Positions 1-13,779 of a stretch of DNA of 64,000 nt are shown one piece after another. The position numbers and the translations under genes are program-made. Below the pieces are notes generated by a model. The model was not told the origin of the DNA. It saw only the letters and a program-made list of their open reading frames with translations, and did no database searches. Source of the DNA: Unio delphinus (taxonomy: Eukaryota; Mollusca; Bivalvia; Unionida; Unionidae); assembly GCA_029339505.1 (NCBI GenBank), contig JAQISU010000096.1, forward strand, positions 3,705,501-3,769,500, read 5' to 3'. Positions within the stretch are counted from its first letter, which is position 1, and the number at the start of each line of letters is the position of its first letter.

Positions 1-613
1 ATAGGAAAAGATTTATTATACGTTTTAACAGACCTTTGATTGCTAAAAGTTGTGCCAGATGGATCTTTTGTAGTTTTCGTTCGTGACTGAGATGCATTTC
101 TCAAAAAGACATACGAAGAGGATTTCAAATTGACAAATGAAACATTTTATATCAAGGAATAACCATCAGCTGTACGAGCAGCATATTCCACTATTTCCAC
201 ATTAAGGTAGGTCTCAACATGACTATGGACGTAATTTTGAACTCTTCAATAAATATGAGTTGTCTAAGGCTATCGTAATCTTGATCAACCTTCATGTATG
301 TGCACCACCAATCAAATAACTGTTCTTTGTCCCAAGCAAGTTTAACATGTGTTTGTCGAGTTGCTTGTCCACGATTTTATTATTTGGATCGATATGCCAC
401 AAATTCATATTCATATCCCTTCAAAATGAATTCATAAACCACATTATCATTATTACGTTAATGGAAGCACTGTGATTTGTAAACAAAGTCCGATTCTCCC
501 TTGGACTTTTGAATGTTTAACAATTCTTTAAAAATGCTGAGGTTTATTTTCTTTTCCTGCTAAATGATGTACAAAACTAATGTGTTAAAACCTTAACTTG
601 TACATAAAGGGGT
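1..613. other. No feature recognised
   Basis: AT-rich DNA without a credible frame, repeat or RNA. Confidence 0.6.
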
Positions 614-671
614 GTGCTTCAACAGCCCATTCTAATTAGTATGATTGTATGTGTATTCCCCATTCTTCTTC

Positions 672-774
<103 letters not shown>

Positions 775-859
775 ACTTGTATCTCTCTCTTTTTTCTTAC
801 TTTCTCTCTCTCAAAATTCGCATATCTCTCTTTTTTCTTCCTTTCTTTTTTCTGAATTC

Positions 860-2880
860 GCATTTCTCACTCTGTTCTCTTTTCAGTTACATCATTTTTT
901 CTGACTTTGGATCTTTATTAGTTCAAGCTTTATCTGGGTTTTCTCTTATCTGATCTGTAATTCCTTGTGTTATTTTCAAATTCATACACTGACTTTAAAA
1001 GCAACACAAAGCATTTGTATCAAAAATAAATTTTCACGAATTAGAGGACTAAATTAAGTTTGTATTTATTCTTTTCCTAAAGATGATTTTACTTCATAAA
1101 TTGCTTCTGTCTAATAAGCTCACTGATAAGCACGTTGGCCTTTTTAATGACCACAACGCTAGATCGGTATAATTTAAATTAGGACACAGTGTCATTTTAA
1201 ATTTTTTTAATCTCTTAAATTATAAAACACTTCCCATCCCGAACGAGCATTGAAAGTATACTACGACTTTATGGTAATAAACTGAGCAAGTCAGAATGCA
1301 ATAGCAACAAGATTTGTCAACTTCAACAAATAATTTATTTACGTTACAAAGCATTAATTTCAAGGAACTAACACGATTATGAATTAAATCCCAAATAAGC
1401 TTAATTCATTGTTTTATCGAAAGTACAAAAGTACAGAATGTTCCGAATCAATTTCAGTCTTAAAAGTGCTGGTGTGCCAGTAGCCATGACTGCTCATTTT
1501 CCAATATTCTTGATTCTCCACAGTGATGAAATCCAAAATGATCGAATGAATTCATAATATTCTCAAAAACATTTTATACCAAAATTTCAAGAGGTACCTT
1601 GTATTTCCAATGAATAATTTTAATTGTTCCTCTCAAATTATCTCTGAACACAAGTAAATGGTATTCCACAAACATTGATATTAAAATATGAATCAATATT
1701 GTTATGAGAAACAACCTTATAGAAAAATATAGGACAACATAACATGTCCAGGATGTGGGTTATTTTTCTCATCAAACAAGATATCAAGTTGGCTTTCTGG
1801 AACATTGTACAATTTCTGAAAAAGCTAGGCAATATAATTTCCAAGGGAAAAGCCAAGGCCTTGAATTCATATCAGAATTAACATGTTTACAAACGACCAA
1901 AAAAAATAATCAAACACATGGACAAAAGTTAGTTATGCATTGTCTTCGTTACATATGAACCTAACCGTCACATAACAAATTGGAGAACTATAAACATAAC
2001 ATCCTCTGTGCTGTAATCGTCTAGCAAAATAAGTTTGCTCAGGAAAAAAGATAAATAAGCTACTGTAGAGGAAAGAAACTAATAACAATTACTTTCGCTG
2101 AAGAAAATACTAGATATCTATTGCAATTACTTTCAAAATGACTAAACCAGACTTTTAACGCATTCCCGGCAATTATATTTACAAGACAAATTGATATGCC
2201 ATTGTTTTTCATTAACAAGGAACACTAAGCCACTATACTGAAAGAACAAGATAAAACAATGAATCAGTGATATTTATGTTATATAAGAAATAATTACTCC
2301 AGGAAAAGCACACATATCTCCAATATAATTATTTATCTAAACAAAGCATGACTTTCATATTTCTTTTTCAACACAAACGTTCAAGGCAAACATTTATATA
2401 AGAGCTGGAATGCAGTGTTCGTAAAAAAGACGTAGAAGCGATTGAATAATTTTTGAATTTACAGGACATACTGAGCATAATAAGAGCCGCTTATAATTTT
2501 ATTAATTCAGATAATAAAATAGAGCTCAATTAAATATCAAGATCAGAGTGTTAAGCTCTTTCAAAATGAATAAATATGCTCAATATACATTTTACTGAAA
2601 CGTCTATCTTATCATTCGCTTGTAAGACCATTTAATGTTAAAGTTGGTTAAGAAATATTTAACACTTTAAAATGTTAAAACATATATGGATAAACTATAC
2701 AGAAAGTAAATATTTGACATCCAATAAAATTTGTATGATTACATTTTAAAAGTCTTTAATGGTGATGCAGTTAACAGATCAAAAGTAATTTATGACATGA
2801 AATTCAAGCAAAAATCAGTTACAGTTGACAATATTGTTAGATTTGTTAGGATGTGGAATGTCGATATAGGTTTGAAATTA
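860..2880. other. No feature recognised
   Basis: AT-rich DNA. The short frames at 1638-1856 (-) and 1755-1958 (+) overlap antisense and look random. Confidence 0.6.
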
Positions 2881-2886
2881 TCCCTT

Positions 2887-2989
<103 letters not shown>

Positions 2990-3214
2990 GAAAATGATAA
3001 TAAAATTAAACATCGCTTAGCTGCTGCTCAGTCGTTTAATAAAACAAACAGTACTATATATTTTCTGCCATTTATAACAATTACGTTGATGAACAAATAT
3101 ATTTTAACTATAATGAACCTGAAGAAAATAAAGTTGTGTATTAATTGTGGAACAACTGAATGCGTATAAACTTCATTAAAATTAAGCAGTAGGAGTTGTA
3201 GTTGTTGTATGGTT

Positions 3215-3425
3215 TAAAGACATTTTTCAGCACACGATGAGCCATACATGGCGGCCAGTGTTAATGGTGGAGGAAGAACCAGGGAAAACACCCAGAAAGA
3301 ATTATTGACCCACTAGAAGCTACTGGAAGCTTTCTCGCATATCCACATTGGCTGAATCCGAGACTCGAACCCAAGCAGACAGACATAGCTGTCTGGCGAT
3401 CTTTAGTGGGCCCCCAATAATCTGG
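3215..3425 (-). mobile_element. tRNA-Ser/Leu-like SINE, copy 1
   Basis: Its 3' body (plus strand TTTTTCAGCACACGATGAGCCATACATGG...) aligns with the copy at 4535-4775. The tRNA-like head on the minus strand has the B box GGGTTCGAGTC near 3363. The A-box end is damaged. Confidence 0.75.
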
Positions 3426-3881
3426 CAGGCGTTACGGGCAAAAACTGATGGCTGTATGTATATAAACTGCCAGATTATATCTTGCTCCAATAACAACAGT
3501 ATTTAGAGTTCCTATATCGTTCACTGTGTTTGGCATTACTTCAGTATTAATAATTATTCTAAGGAAAAGATGGTACATAGTAACGTTTTACAAGACAAAG
3601 ACGCTATAATTTGGTTGTATAATGAAGTTACCATATTTGAAACAGAACAGTTATTGTAATTAGCGATATCTCGTATAGCGCATGAGAACTGTGGTTTGAT
3701 AATCGAAAGAGTCTAAAGTAAGGGATGCATAAATCTGGACATACTGCACAACTGAAGAAAATACTTTACATCAGTTTAAGATAGAATTTATTTCCAAAAC
3801 CCTACTGAAACAGAAATTATAGACTGTTAATTTAATTGCAGAGATAAAATGTTAATGTTGGTTATTGTGATATTTAAAGTG

Positions 3882-4010
<129 letters not shown>

Positions 4011-4115
4011 TGAAATCACTGGATAAAGGATAATGAAATATTCAAATCATATTTTCGAGAGTGCCAAAACCAGGAGTGAAAGTTATAAACCTGCCACCTG
4101 CCACCCACTAGATAA

Positions 4116-4120
<5 letters not shown>

Positions 4121-4195
<75 letters not shown>
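4121..4195. repeat. (TA)n microsatellite
   Basis: About 37 uninterrupted TA units. Confidence 0.97.
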
Positions 4196-4199
<4 letters not shown>

Positions 4200-4534
4200 T
4201 ATTCACTTGTAGCAAGCAAGAATTATACTTGTTTTATGTAAACATGTATTGTCTAGCAAGATATACAATACAACAGATTAGAGAACTGGATTTCGTGCGA
4301 TATTATCAGTATCGTTTTTCGTTCTGTTGTGTTTTGTTCTTGTTTGCACAGAAAATATTAACATTAATATAGTTCTACCTCTCATTTTAAATTAATATAG
4401 GATGATAAGATACAGTAAGACACACTGAAAACAGAAATCCTCGTCTCAATTAATTTCAACTAAAGTTATTTTTAGCGTTTGGCGGCTATATTTACCACTC
4501 AGATAAATAAACGATTAACTTCGATTTTTTTTCT

Positions 4535-4775
4535 ATTTAGGGTTTAACGCCATTTTTCAGCACACGATATGCAATACATGGCGGCCAGTATTATTGGTGG
4601 AGGAAGAACCCGGGAAAAACCCCGGAAAGTACCACTGACCCACGAGAAGATACTGGCAAGCTTTATCACATAACTACATTAGCCGAGTCTTCGACTCGAA
4701 CCCACGCAGACAGAGGTAAGACAGTAGTGATCCGTAGCGAAAAGCGCTTTAAACCACTCGGCCACTTGGGGCCCC
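4535..4775 (-). mobile_element. tRNA-Ser/Leu-like SINE, copy 2 (best preserved)
   Basis: On the minus strand it begins GGGGCCCCAAGTGGCCGAGTGGTTTAAAG-type (A box of a class II tRNA), then B box GGGTTCGAGTC. The body follows (CCGGGTTCTTCCTCCACC, GGCCGCCATGTATTGC) and the tail TGGCGTTAAACCCTAAATAG plus poly(A). Full length is about 240 bp. Confidence 0.8.
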
Positions 4776-5013
4776 TACTTCGAATTTAATAGTTATTCCA
4801 CAGTAAGACAAAATAAAATATAAATATACGCATATATGTTGGTCTCTTGGTGCTGAAAGGGAACAAGTTCTTGATTTCAGACAGATAGGAAAACCAGCTA
4901 AAAAGTGTGATTAGAAAATTAAATTAAATAGTGAAACGATAAGACACGATATTAATGATTTTCAGAAAGAGATATAACAGCAACATAAAAGATAATACCA
5001 AAGTAGATCAACA

Positions 5014-5295
5014 TTAGTAAGTAGGATTATGTATACATTCGTAGGTTTTAGTTTGGTACTTCGGATATAAACGCACACACACACAATTTCGCCAGAACTT
5101 AAACGTCGATGCAAAAGGTCCACACTTTCCATACTCGTCCCGGGGAATGAATTGAAATTCTAAAACATCAGTGCACATTTTCAACCATCCCTCAACTGTA
5201 ACTAAATGTCGTATGTTTCTGGCATGATCTATAGAGATTTTGGCTTTTATATACTCAAGCAGGCACGTCTGGACTGGCGCATTTGTATCATTCAC
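5014..5295 (-). CDS. Unidentified protein-like open frame
   Basis: 93 residues with non-random composition, including VTVEGWLKMCTDVLEFQFIP, RDEYGKCGPF and STFKFW. It could be an internal exon from a CGCCAG acceptor (about 5275) to an AAATT|GTGTGT donor (about 5090). No family recognised and no partner exons found. Possibly a fragment of a host gene or an unrecognised transposon. Confidence 0.25.
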   Translation of the reverse strand: MNDTNAPVQTCLLEYIKAKISIDHARNIRHLVTVEGWLKMCTDVLEFQFIPRDEYGKCGPFASTFKFWRNCVCVRLYPKYQTKTYECIHNPTY

Positions 5296-6056
5296 ACTCT
5301 CAAACCCGACATTTGCCGTTCATGTTCTCATCATTCAGTCATGTTTAAATTGTTGATCTGCTTGTAGTCATACAATTATACAGGCTAGTAAATTGTATCG
5401 CTAGCTTTCTAATAACTCTTAGACGCCATATTTATCGTTGATAATAGCTCCATAAGAACTATTTGACGAAACATATTTTTAATCGATAAATAATCAGTTA
5501 ACAAACGCAGTCCATGGCAACTACAAATTTTGCACACGTTTCTTTTGAGGAAATTAATGATCACTTTGAAATGCAATTTTCCACAGAAGAGAATATTATT
5601 TAAACATTATGTCAGTAATTGGGAACTTGGAAGCACAATACTGTCACCCTTAGCATTTTGTACGTATCGTCCTTGCACTGAGCCAGTTCCATGTCCTCTT
5701 AATTTGTATAAGTCTCGGAATTATTTTGAAGAAACTAGGCCGCGTTATTGATATATAATCTTGTTTGCTTGCTTTAAATTACAAAGTACGATATTTTTCT
5801 AACTACGTACTAATTTTCTACTGTATGCAGCTTTGCAAGCATGGAATGAAATACTAATATACCTTCTGACAACCCAACAAGTTTCGATAGGGATGTTGAT
5901 TTGGCAATCATCATTCTTGTTCTTGTTGATGACGTTTATGTAGCTTTTCTTCGTATCCTTGTTCATAAACTGTTCATCTGAACAATAGTGCAATAATTGT
6001 AGAACATTTTCTGTTATTAATGCTATTTTGTTGGGGAGTTTTCACAGTTATAAGTA

Positions 6057-6068
6057 ATAGTAGTAATG

Positions 6069-6113
<45 letters not shown>
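6057..6113. repeat. (TAG)n microsatellite
   Basis: Trinucleotide array, pure for its last 14 or so units. Confidence 0.95.
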
Positions 6114-6257
6114 CTAACATCTGTTAACGAAAATGGCGACAAATTTGTTATAGCTATGCACACAAAATTAACTTGTGTTCAACATTTTTTTCAATACTTT
6201 TCGGATGAAGATGTGCAATTTTGAGTTTTGAAATTCGTACCGTATATGCCCAAAACA

Positions 6258-6316
6258 CCCCCACACACACACACACGCAAACACACACACGTACACACAC
6301 ACACACACACACACAC
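6258..6316. repeat. (CA)n microsatellite
   Basis: Interrupted CA array. Confidence 0.9.
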
Positions 6317-6720
6317 AGGCCGAATTTACATTAAGATGTTTTGAACTCAACGACATTATTTTGTTTCTTCCAAATGCTCCACTTGATCACACAGCTTGGG
6401 TTGTACCATACGCTATCACAGGTGAACAGAATTGTTATAAAACACACAGATAACACTCTCTAGCCTCCTGGCTGAATTATGGATTTGTTGGATCTTCTTG
6501 AAGCGTGATACAGTTCATACCGCGGAAAGAATTACTTATTCGGCTAATAAATTTTGATCTAATATATGTCGTCTTAGGTAAATGACTCAACTTAAAGTAG
6601 GAAATTAAGACACGAATATACCGTTTTCTGTCATGCTAGGAATACACGTCAATGCTCTTGTCAATAATGTGAACATTGTCCGATGACTCTTTGTGTCAGT
6701 ACCTTATCTCGTTCGCTTCA

Positions 6721-6739
6721 GTGTGTGTGTGCGTGTGTC

Positions 6740-6817
<78 letters not shown>
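6721..6817. repeat. (GT)n-(GA)n compound microsatellite
   Basis: GT units with interruptions, then about 32 GA units with one AA interruption. Confidence 0.95.
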
Positions 6818-6818
<1 letters not shown>

Positions 6819-8791
6819 TTATTCGTTTAATGGCACCATCTTAACCATTCCTGCAAATTATAAATTCAAATTTTTAACGTTCGTCCTACGAGCACTACGT
6901 TAAACAAAAATTTTACCTCAGTAATTTAGATCTTTAGGCCTAATGCACAGATTCCAACAAAAACTGAAAACAATCATATTCGAACCTGGCATATTTTTGC
7001 ATTGGTAATTTGATCAAATGTGACAGTTTTATGTTTGCAACTTTGATCAAATGTTACGTTTAAATAATTATTAATAATAACGTAACAAGAGATGTCACTT
7101 TTTATTTGTCTATCACATTTTAACATATACGAGACAATAAGCAAAAGGATTATTGGAGTAATAATATTGGAAAATTACATTTTAACACTGTTTTGCACAC
7201 GAATGTAGACATTTTTGACGAATATCTCTCCCACTGTTAATATATTGACTTTAAGAATGATAACTTTCCAATTATATTATACATATAGTCGCTTGCTTCT
7301 CAGCCCGTGTCCACGGACACTTATATCTCAAAAACATGTATAACAAGACTCAAAATAAATAATTTGCTAAATAAAGAAAAAATAAACAATAGCACTCTCT
7401 ATATAATATTAATCTGTATGATTCTATTTCCGTTTGTGACCAGAATCGTGTTGCAGTTTTAATCAATTTTCAACTGATTTTGGCCACCTTATTGATGAAG
7501 AAAACGAATAATTTCTTCCTGTAGCTTTGCCATATTCTGAATTATAAAAACGCGAAAGAAATAATGGACAAGTTGATATATAATTGCCAAATAGAAACTT
7601 CACCAGTAAATAAACTGAACTATTAAAATTAAATAAATTATTGCATTTATTTTTAGAATGAAAAGCTAGTTAAAATGTGATGTTAAAAAATAGTTCTTTT
7701 TTTAAATGAAGATGTGATTGGACTGCCTTTTTACTGCACATTTTCCTTTTAGTTGTTATTTATATTTATATATATGGTCTAAGGTTGACATTGCCGTTGA
7801 GGGTGTGGGATACAAGCGCCTCACTCCAGAAATCCCCCATACGGCTTGCGTCTATAATCGTCTCTGTCAGCTAAAATCCAGCTCCTGGCCTTCATGAGTT
7901 TCTTAGATTTGAAGTCCGGCGGACCGCTTTATCTACAAACAGGAGAAGGAGTGAAGGCGGGTTGCTTCGGCTAGATGGGACTCGTAAACCTTGAATGGTA
8001 GCTCATCTAGGAGAAGAAAGACTCCGATTCCAAAACCTATGTTGCCTTACGGCTATACACACTCATGTGAAAGGCTAAGTGAGTAAACCCCAACAAAAAT
8101 CCGGAGACCGGGTCCCTAAGGCGGTCTGACATTGACCTCATTGTCATTCCGGCAACTCCTGCGACACCGTTGGTGCCAAGCTGTATCGACGTTCGTCGCT
8201 CCCTTGGGCCCACTAGCTGCATGGAGTGGGGGGATCTGCTGCATGGTCAACAGCTTATTCTCCATACCACCCTGCCGAGTCGTCGTAGTTCCACTGGAGA
8301 GGACACTCCAGCGTCATCGTATGACGTCGGCACAACACGAGAAGTAGCAGTTTTCCGGTTCTAAGCCAAAGCTCGATTGGCGTAGAGCTTGGCGTCAGGG
8401 GTTACATCTGACGGTGGGAGAGATCATAAGGTCTAACTGGACATCTACCTCCCGCCTTAATCTGGGCAATCCCCAGTCAGTAAAGTGCTACCCGTTATGG
8501 CATACCTGCTTCACTGGGTGTGTGGAGCTTAGAGAACCATCTCGACAAGTGGGCCACAATCCTCCGTACCAGGAAAGACTCAAAGAAGAAATAAGAAAAC
8601 TCCAGCTCTTCGTTTTGCGACCTCGAACGTTATGGTCCTAGACTGACCAATGACCTTCAGTAGATCGAGGATGCACGGAAAACTGCCGTCATTGACAAAG
8701 AACTCACCCAACTGAACATCGACATTGCCTCTCTTCAGGAGACCGGACTGAATAACAGCAGCACCATCAGGGAAGCCAATTACACGTTATT

Positions 8792-9256
8792 TTGGCAGGG
8801 GAGGCCCTCGAATGTATCAACATCTTCAGCGTGTATGCTCCAACCCTCGGCTCCACCCCCGAGGAGAAAGACAGGTTTTATGAGGCTCTGGATCAGGGAA
8901 TATGCAGCTTTCAAAATAACGAAGGCCTTTACTTAGTAGGAGACTTCAATGCTAGAGTGGGAGCTGACCATGAGGCCTGTTCCGTCTGTCTCGGCTTTTA
9001 TGGAAGGGGCATGATCAACGAGAACGGTCAACGACTTCTTGAGATGTGCTGCTCCCACAGCCTATGTGTGATCAACACTTTCTTCCAATGCAAGGAGATC
9101 AACCAGGTCTCTTGGAGACACCCACGTTCACTCCAGTGGCACCAGCAAGACCTTTTCATCATCAGGCATGCGGAACTGGTCAGCGTCCTCCTCACACGCA
9201 ACTACCACAGTGCCTACTGCGACACGGACCATTCCCTTGTGGTCAGTAAGGTGTGA
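8792..9256 (+). pseudogene. LINE apurinic-type endonuclease fragment
   Basis: Longest open piece (154 residues) of the LINE at 7.8-11.4 kb. It holds the GDFNARVG catalytic motif and a DTDHSLV segment at the end, matching the terminal D-H pair of exonuclease/endonuclease/phosphatase folds. The N-terminal LQET motif lies in another frame upstream, so the domain is broken. Confidence 0.75.
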
Positions 9257-10011
9257 ATATTACGCAAGAAGCTGCACCATGCCAAGAAGAAGGTTCATCC
9301 TCGCATCAACACCTGCTGTGCAAGTAACCCATAGAGAACACAGCAGTTCATCAGCAAAGTACAGGAAGCTCTCATCAAAGTGACACCTGATGACACCATT
9401 GACTCGACTCCAAGTGGACCCATCTCTTTGACTCTGTGTACAACTCAGCCATCATAGCTTACGGGAAGAGGGAATGAATAAATGTTGACTGGTATGAGGC
9501 AAGCTGGGAAAATATAGAGCCCGTGACTGAGGCAGAAAGGAAAAACTCCTGACATACAAGACTGCACCTAGCAAAAGAACATTGCAAGAACTCAGGAATG
9601 CAAGGAACAACACCCAGAAGACCGCCCACCACTGTGCCAACATCTATTGGCTTACCCTTTGCAACAGTATACAAACAGCTGCCGACACCGTGGATGCAAA
9701 AAGAATGTATGAGGGCATCAAGAAGGCGACAGACCCCTCCATCTCAAAGACCGACCCCCCCCCCCCTCAAGTCCAATACAGGTGAAGACATCACAGACCA
9801 GGGGAAACAACTGCAGCGATGGGTTGAACACTATCTCGACCTATATGCAACTCACAACAACGTCACTGACACTGCCCGGGATGTCATTCCAGACGTGTCT
9901 GTCATGGAGAAGCTAGACACAGCCCACCCTGGAAGAGCTCAGAACAGCCATACACTGCCTTGCCTGTGGGAAGGCTCCTAGAAGCGACGGCATGATGCCA
10001 ATATCGTTACT

Positions 10012-10864
10012 TTGTACAAGAACAAGGGAGACCGTAGCAACTGCAACAACTACCGGGGCATCTCCCACCTCAGTGTTGTCGGAAAGGCTTTCGCCCGTGC
10101 TGCCCTGGCACGCTTGCAGATGCTAGCCACCCGCATCTACCCAGAGTCCCAGCGTAGATTTCGAGCCGGCAGGTCAACTGTAGACATGATCTTCTCACTA
10201 CGTCAGCTGTAGGAGAAGTGTTATGAGCAGCAGATGCCCCTATACATTGCCTTTATAGACCTGCCGAAGGCATTTGATCTGGTCAGTCGGAGGGGACTCT
10301 TCAGAATCCTGCAGAAGATTAGCTGTTCCTCACGTCTACTTGCTGTCCTCATGTCGTTCCACGAGAACATGCACAGTACAGTGTGCTTCAATGGCACAAC
10401 ATCAGAGTCCTTCCCAGTAATAAGCGGAGTAAAACAAGGCTGTGTGCTTGCACCGACGCTCTTCGCCATTTTCTTCTCCATGCATCTTAAGAGGGCTGCA
10501 GCGATGGAGTGTACATCCATACCAGGGCTGACGGAAAGCTGTTCAGCATTGCCCGTCTCCTTCCTAAGACTAAAATCACAAAGGTACTCATCCGTGAATT
10601 GCTTTTTGATGCAGCCTTGACATCACACACCGCCTCTCCAACACTTGCAAGGAATTGGGACTGACTATCAGCTTGAAAAAAACAAAAGTCGTGGCGCAAG
10701 ATGCAGGCTCCTCTCCCTCTGTCACCATCGATAGATACAACTTGGAAGTTGTCGAGAACATCACATACCTAGGGTACAACATCTCCAGCTCAATTGATCA
10801 TGAGGTGAATGGCATGATTGCCAAGGCATTTGCAGTGATGGACAGACTTAACCAGAGGGTATGA
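10012..10864 (+). pseudogene. LINE reverse transcriptase, fragmented
   Basis: Fingers and palm motifs sit in three short frames (10012-10212, 10234-10620, 10655-10864). A TAG separates the first two and a frameshift separates the second and third. Loss of the FADD aspartates near 10600 makes it inactive. Confidence 0.75.
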
Positions 10865-11589
10865 AACAACCCCAACGTGACCGAGAAGACCAAACTGCGT
10901 GTCTACCAAACCTCGAGCTCAGCTCACTCATCAACAGCAGCGAAACATGGACCACCTAAGCAAGTCACGAGATAAACCTTAACAGCTTCCACATGAGATG
11001 TATGCGGCGCATTATGCACATTAAGTGGCAGGCCGATGTACCCAGCACAGAGGATCTAGAACACGATAACATCAACAGCATGTTCGCCATTCTTAGCGAG
11101 AGGCGCCTTCGCTGTCTCGGCCATGTCAAGAGAATGGTCTCAGGCCGCATACCTTATGATCTGCTTTATGGGGAACTAGCCGAAGGTACAGGACCGTCTG
11201 GACGTCCACGCCTGCGCTACAAAAGATGGTTGCAAGAGGGACATGAAGACGGCCATCATCGATGTCAACAACTGGGAGAGCTTTGCTAATGACCGTCCCA
11301 TCTGGCGCCTAGGTGTCAGGCAGGGAGTTAGCAAAGCTGAGGATGACAGGAATAGAAAGCATGCTCGAAAGAGAGCCAGAAAGACGGAACATCTGACTCT
11401 GGAGCTACGCCATCGTCTGACGTAGACGGACGGATGCCAAGAGATATCTATTATAGGTTGAGGCATTTTAGTGCATAGAAAGTATAAAGAGAGTTGTTTT
11501 CCTCTACCTTTTTTATTTACCTGTGCCAAAAAGAAAATAACAAAAATTATTATTACAATTCTTCTCATTATCTCTAATCATATTGAAGT

Positions 11590-13294
11590 AATTTCATATA
11601 TTATATAAATATAAAAATAATAAATCTTCTCTTCTTACTTTCATAATAGTGTGTTTGTACTGAATTAATTTATTATGAATATATTTATGATCTATTTCAT
11701 TAGTATATAAAAATTGCCTATTGTTTAAAGTTTCATATTTGTTTACTATTAAGGTTTGTATATTTAATCTATCATATTCTGTGTTTTGACATGTTAAAAT
11801 CATATGTTTTTGGAATCGATATGCTGTTGGCATAGCCTACAGTGAGGTACTCGATTTATAATGTGCCTGGGGAAAGCTATTTCACCAGTGAGCCAGCCCT
11901 CGTGCGGGAATGAAAACATTCTACCTGGCACTGACGGTGATTTTATCCGTGCATATCTTCTCCAGATGGTTTCCCATTTTAAATTTGGGTCTTTATACTC
12001 TATCTAAAAGTATTAATTCCATTAAATTGTCATAAATCTTTATATTAGGATTCCATATATTTGTTTTATCCCCATGTCTGTAAAATGACTATGAAATTCG
12101 TATGCATATACCTGGAGGTTTTAATAGCTTAACTAATTTATTATTTTTCTAATATATTTTATCGTTGAAACGATATATGTAACCTTAAATATAAATACAT
12201 ATGGCCTTCAAATTTGGTATTTGTATTCCTTGAATGTGGTCGTTTTGGTTGATATTTATTTTCAAGGATTCTATCGCTATCACATATAGCAGCATGGACA
12301 AGGGGCAGCCCTGTCTCAGTTTATTATTAATCAGAAGTATATTTTTTATACATTGCTTTTATCCAGCTGATTATATTTAAGCCGAATCCACTTTTTCCCA
12401 GAGTTTTAAAAAAGAAGTCATGTTCAATCCGGTCAAAGGCTTTTTCCTGATCGAATGGATACAAGACCCCTTTTTCCCCATTAATTTTTAATAGTTCAAT
12501 TACAGCAGTTATATATAGTGTACTATTTAATATTTGTTTCCCTATTCCCCGACAGCTTTGGGCTTTATCAATTATTTTATTTATACATTTCGTTATTCTA
12601 TTTGTATTATTTTGCTTAGTAGTTTATCACCAATATTTAATAGTGGTATTGGTCTCCAATTTTTTAAACATGTCCTATCCCTTTCCCCTTATAAATTAAT
12701 GTAATGATCCCTTCCCTTAGTGTTTTGGCATTTCCCCAGTACAATGTATGTTGTTAAAAAGTAGCTCTAAGAAATCCATTAATTCATTTTTAAATGTTTC
12801 ATAGAAATCAGAAGTAATCCCGTCGTAGTTGTTATGTTATTTGTTATTGAAGACTAAATGCAGAAGGCGTAATGAAGTATTTATTAAATACAAGACATCA
12901 ATACAACTTGGAAGGGGAGTCAAGTCTGCCCTGAGAGTAGATTTGCTATGGAACATAAACCCTAGTGAATGCATAACATAAACCAGCTGTTGGTGTGTGT
13001 ATAAGTTCTAGTCCATTGCGGGATATCTGTTTACATTTACTGTCAAGTGATCTTTCAAAGCTAATTAGATTAAGGCTTACACTACAGTAACCAGGGGATC
13101 TTCCTTCTGTTAGATGTATGGCAGTTATTGTATCTTCTTTAGTAATACAATTATCACATAGCTCTTTAAGTTCAATAGATATTTGTTTATAATTTGCTGT
13201 TTTAATATGTTGGTCCAGTATTCCTTCCCCAATTCCCTGTGATTTAAAAAATGTCTGCGTAGTAGTTCTCTATACAATCTAGTATGTCATTTTG

Positions 13295-13353
<59 letters not shown>

Positions 13354-13745
13354 TTTAATTACATATCGGTTTTTTAACATCAAACGTGCACTTTTTTCTG
13401 TCTCATTTAATACCCAATTAACCCCTCCCTCCGATAATTCACGGTTCTAAATCATTTTATTGTGTATAATGATTTAGTAATTTAAAAAATCTAATTTGGC
13501 GTATATTTTTCCCTAGTGGGACATAAATGCACTAAGCGTCTTTTCATCTCATCTGGTATTTCTATGTTTTCAAGGTTTAATTCCTTGGCGGTTTGCCTCA
13601 AGATTATTGCCACTCCAGGTCGGTTTAGTCGCGTGGTTATTAGTGAAAATTAAGGCATTTAATTCTCCTTATAGTTTTTGTGTGATATATTCAGTCATCC
13701 GTTGCGTTTCTTGCATTCAAATTAGGTCATAGTTTCTTGCATTGC
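11590..13745 (-). mobile_element. L1/Tx1-like LINE relic
   Basis: Minus-strand translation across many frameshifts gives endonuclease-like pieces near 13740-13560 (YDLI.MQETQ, WSGVAIILRQ). Further on are RT pieces: GKGRTCLKNWRPIPLLN near 12650-12690, QEKAFDRIEHDFFF near 12405-12450 and RQGCPLSMLLYVIAIESL near 12260-12320. These are typical of the L1/Tx1 group. No frame longer than about 80 codons survives. A (CT)n array interrupts it at 13297-13342. The 5' end abuts the gag relic at about 13750. Confidence 0.7.
13297..13352. repeat. (CT)n-(CA)n microsatellite inside the L1/Tx1-like relic
   Basis: About 23 CT units followed by four CA units. Confidence 0.95.
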
Positions 13746-13779
13746 TTTGCCTCCTGCTAAACATCGAGATTTTGTTATA

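Larger units (their letters stand above)
7775..11450 (+). mobile_element. Decayed APE-type LINE with endonuclease and RT
   Basis: A GC-richer block than its surroundings, with many frameshifts. The 5' part (7775-8640) is untranslated or ORF1-like. Endonuclease: IDIASLQET at about 8720-8750, then SVYAPTLGS, LVGDFNARVG (8928-8960) and WRHPRSLQWHQQD (9114-9155). RT: NYRGISHLSVVGKAF (about 10050), FIDLPKAFDLVSR (10250-10290), SGVKQGCVLAPTLF (10424-10465). The catalytic FADD box is damaged: around 10600 the sequence reads LLFDAALT, with the AD pair missing. The C-terminal MRCMRRIMHIKWQ and RRLRCLGHVKRM motifs follow. Clade not assigned. Dead copy. Confidence 0.8.

Noticed and set aside
5240..5255. 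TATATAAAAGCC (minus) as a promoter
   Set aside because: It lies within the protein-like frame at 5014-5295, and unlike the 22.5 and 62.7 kb boxes has no conserved partner.
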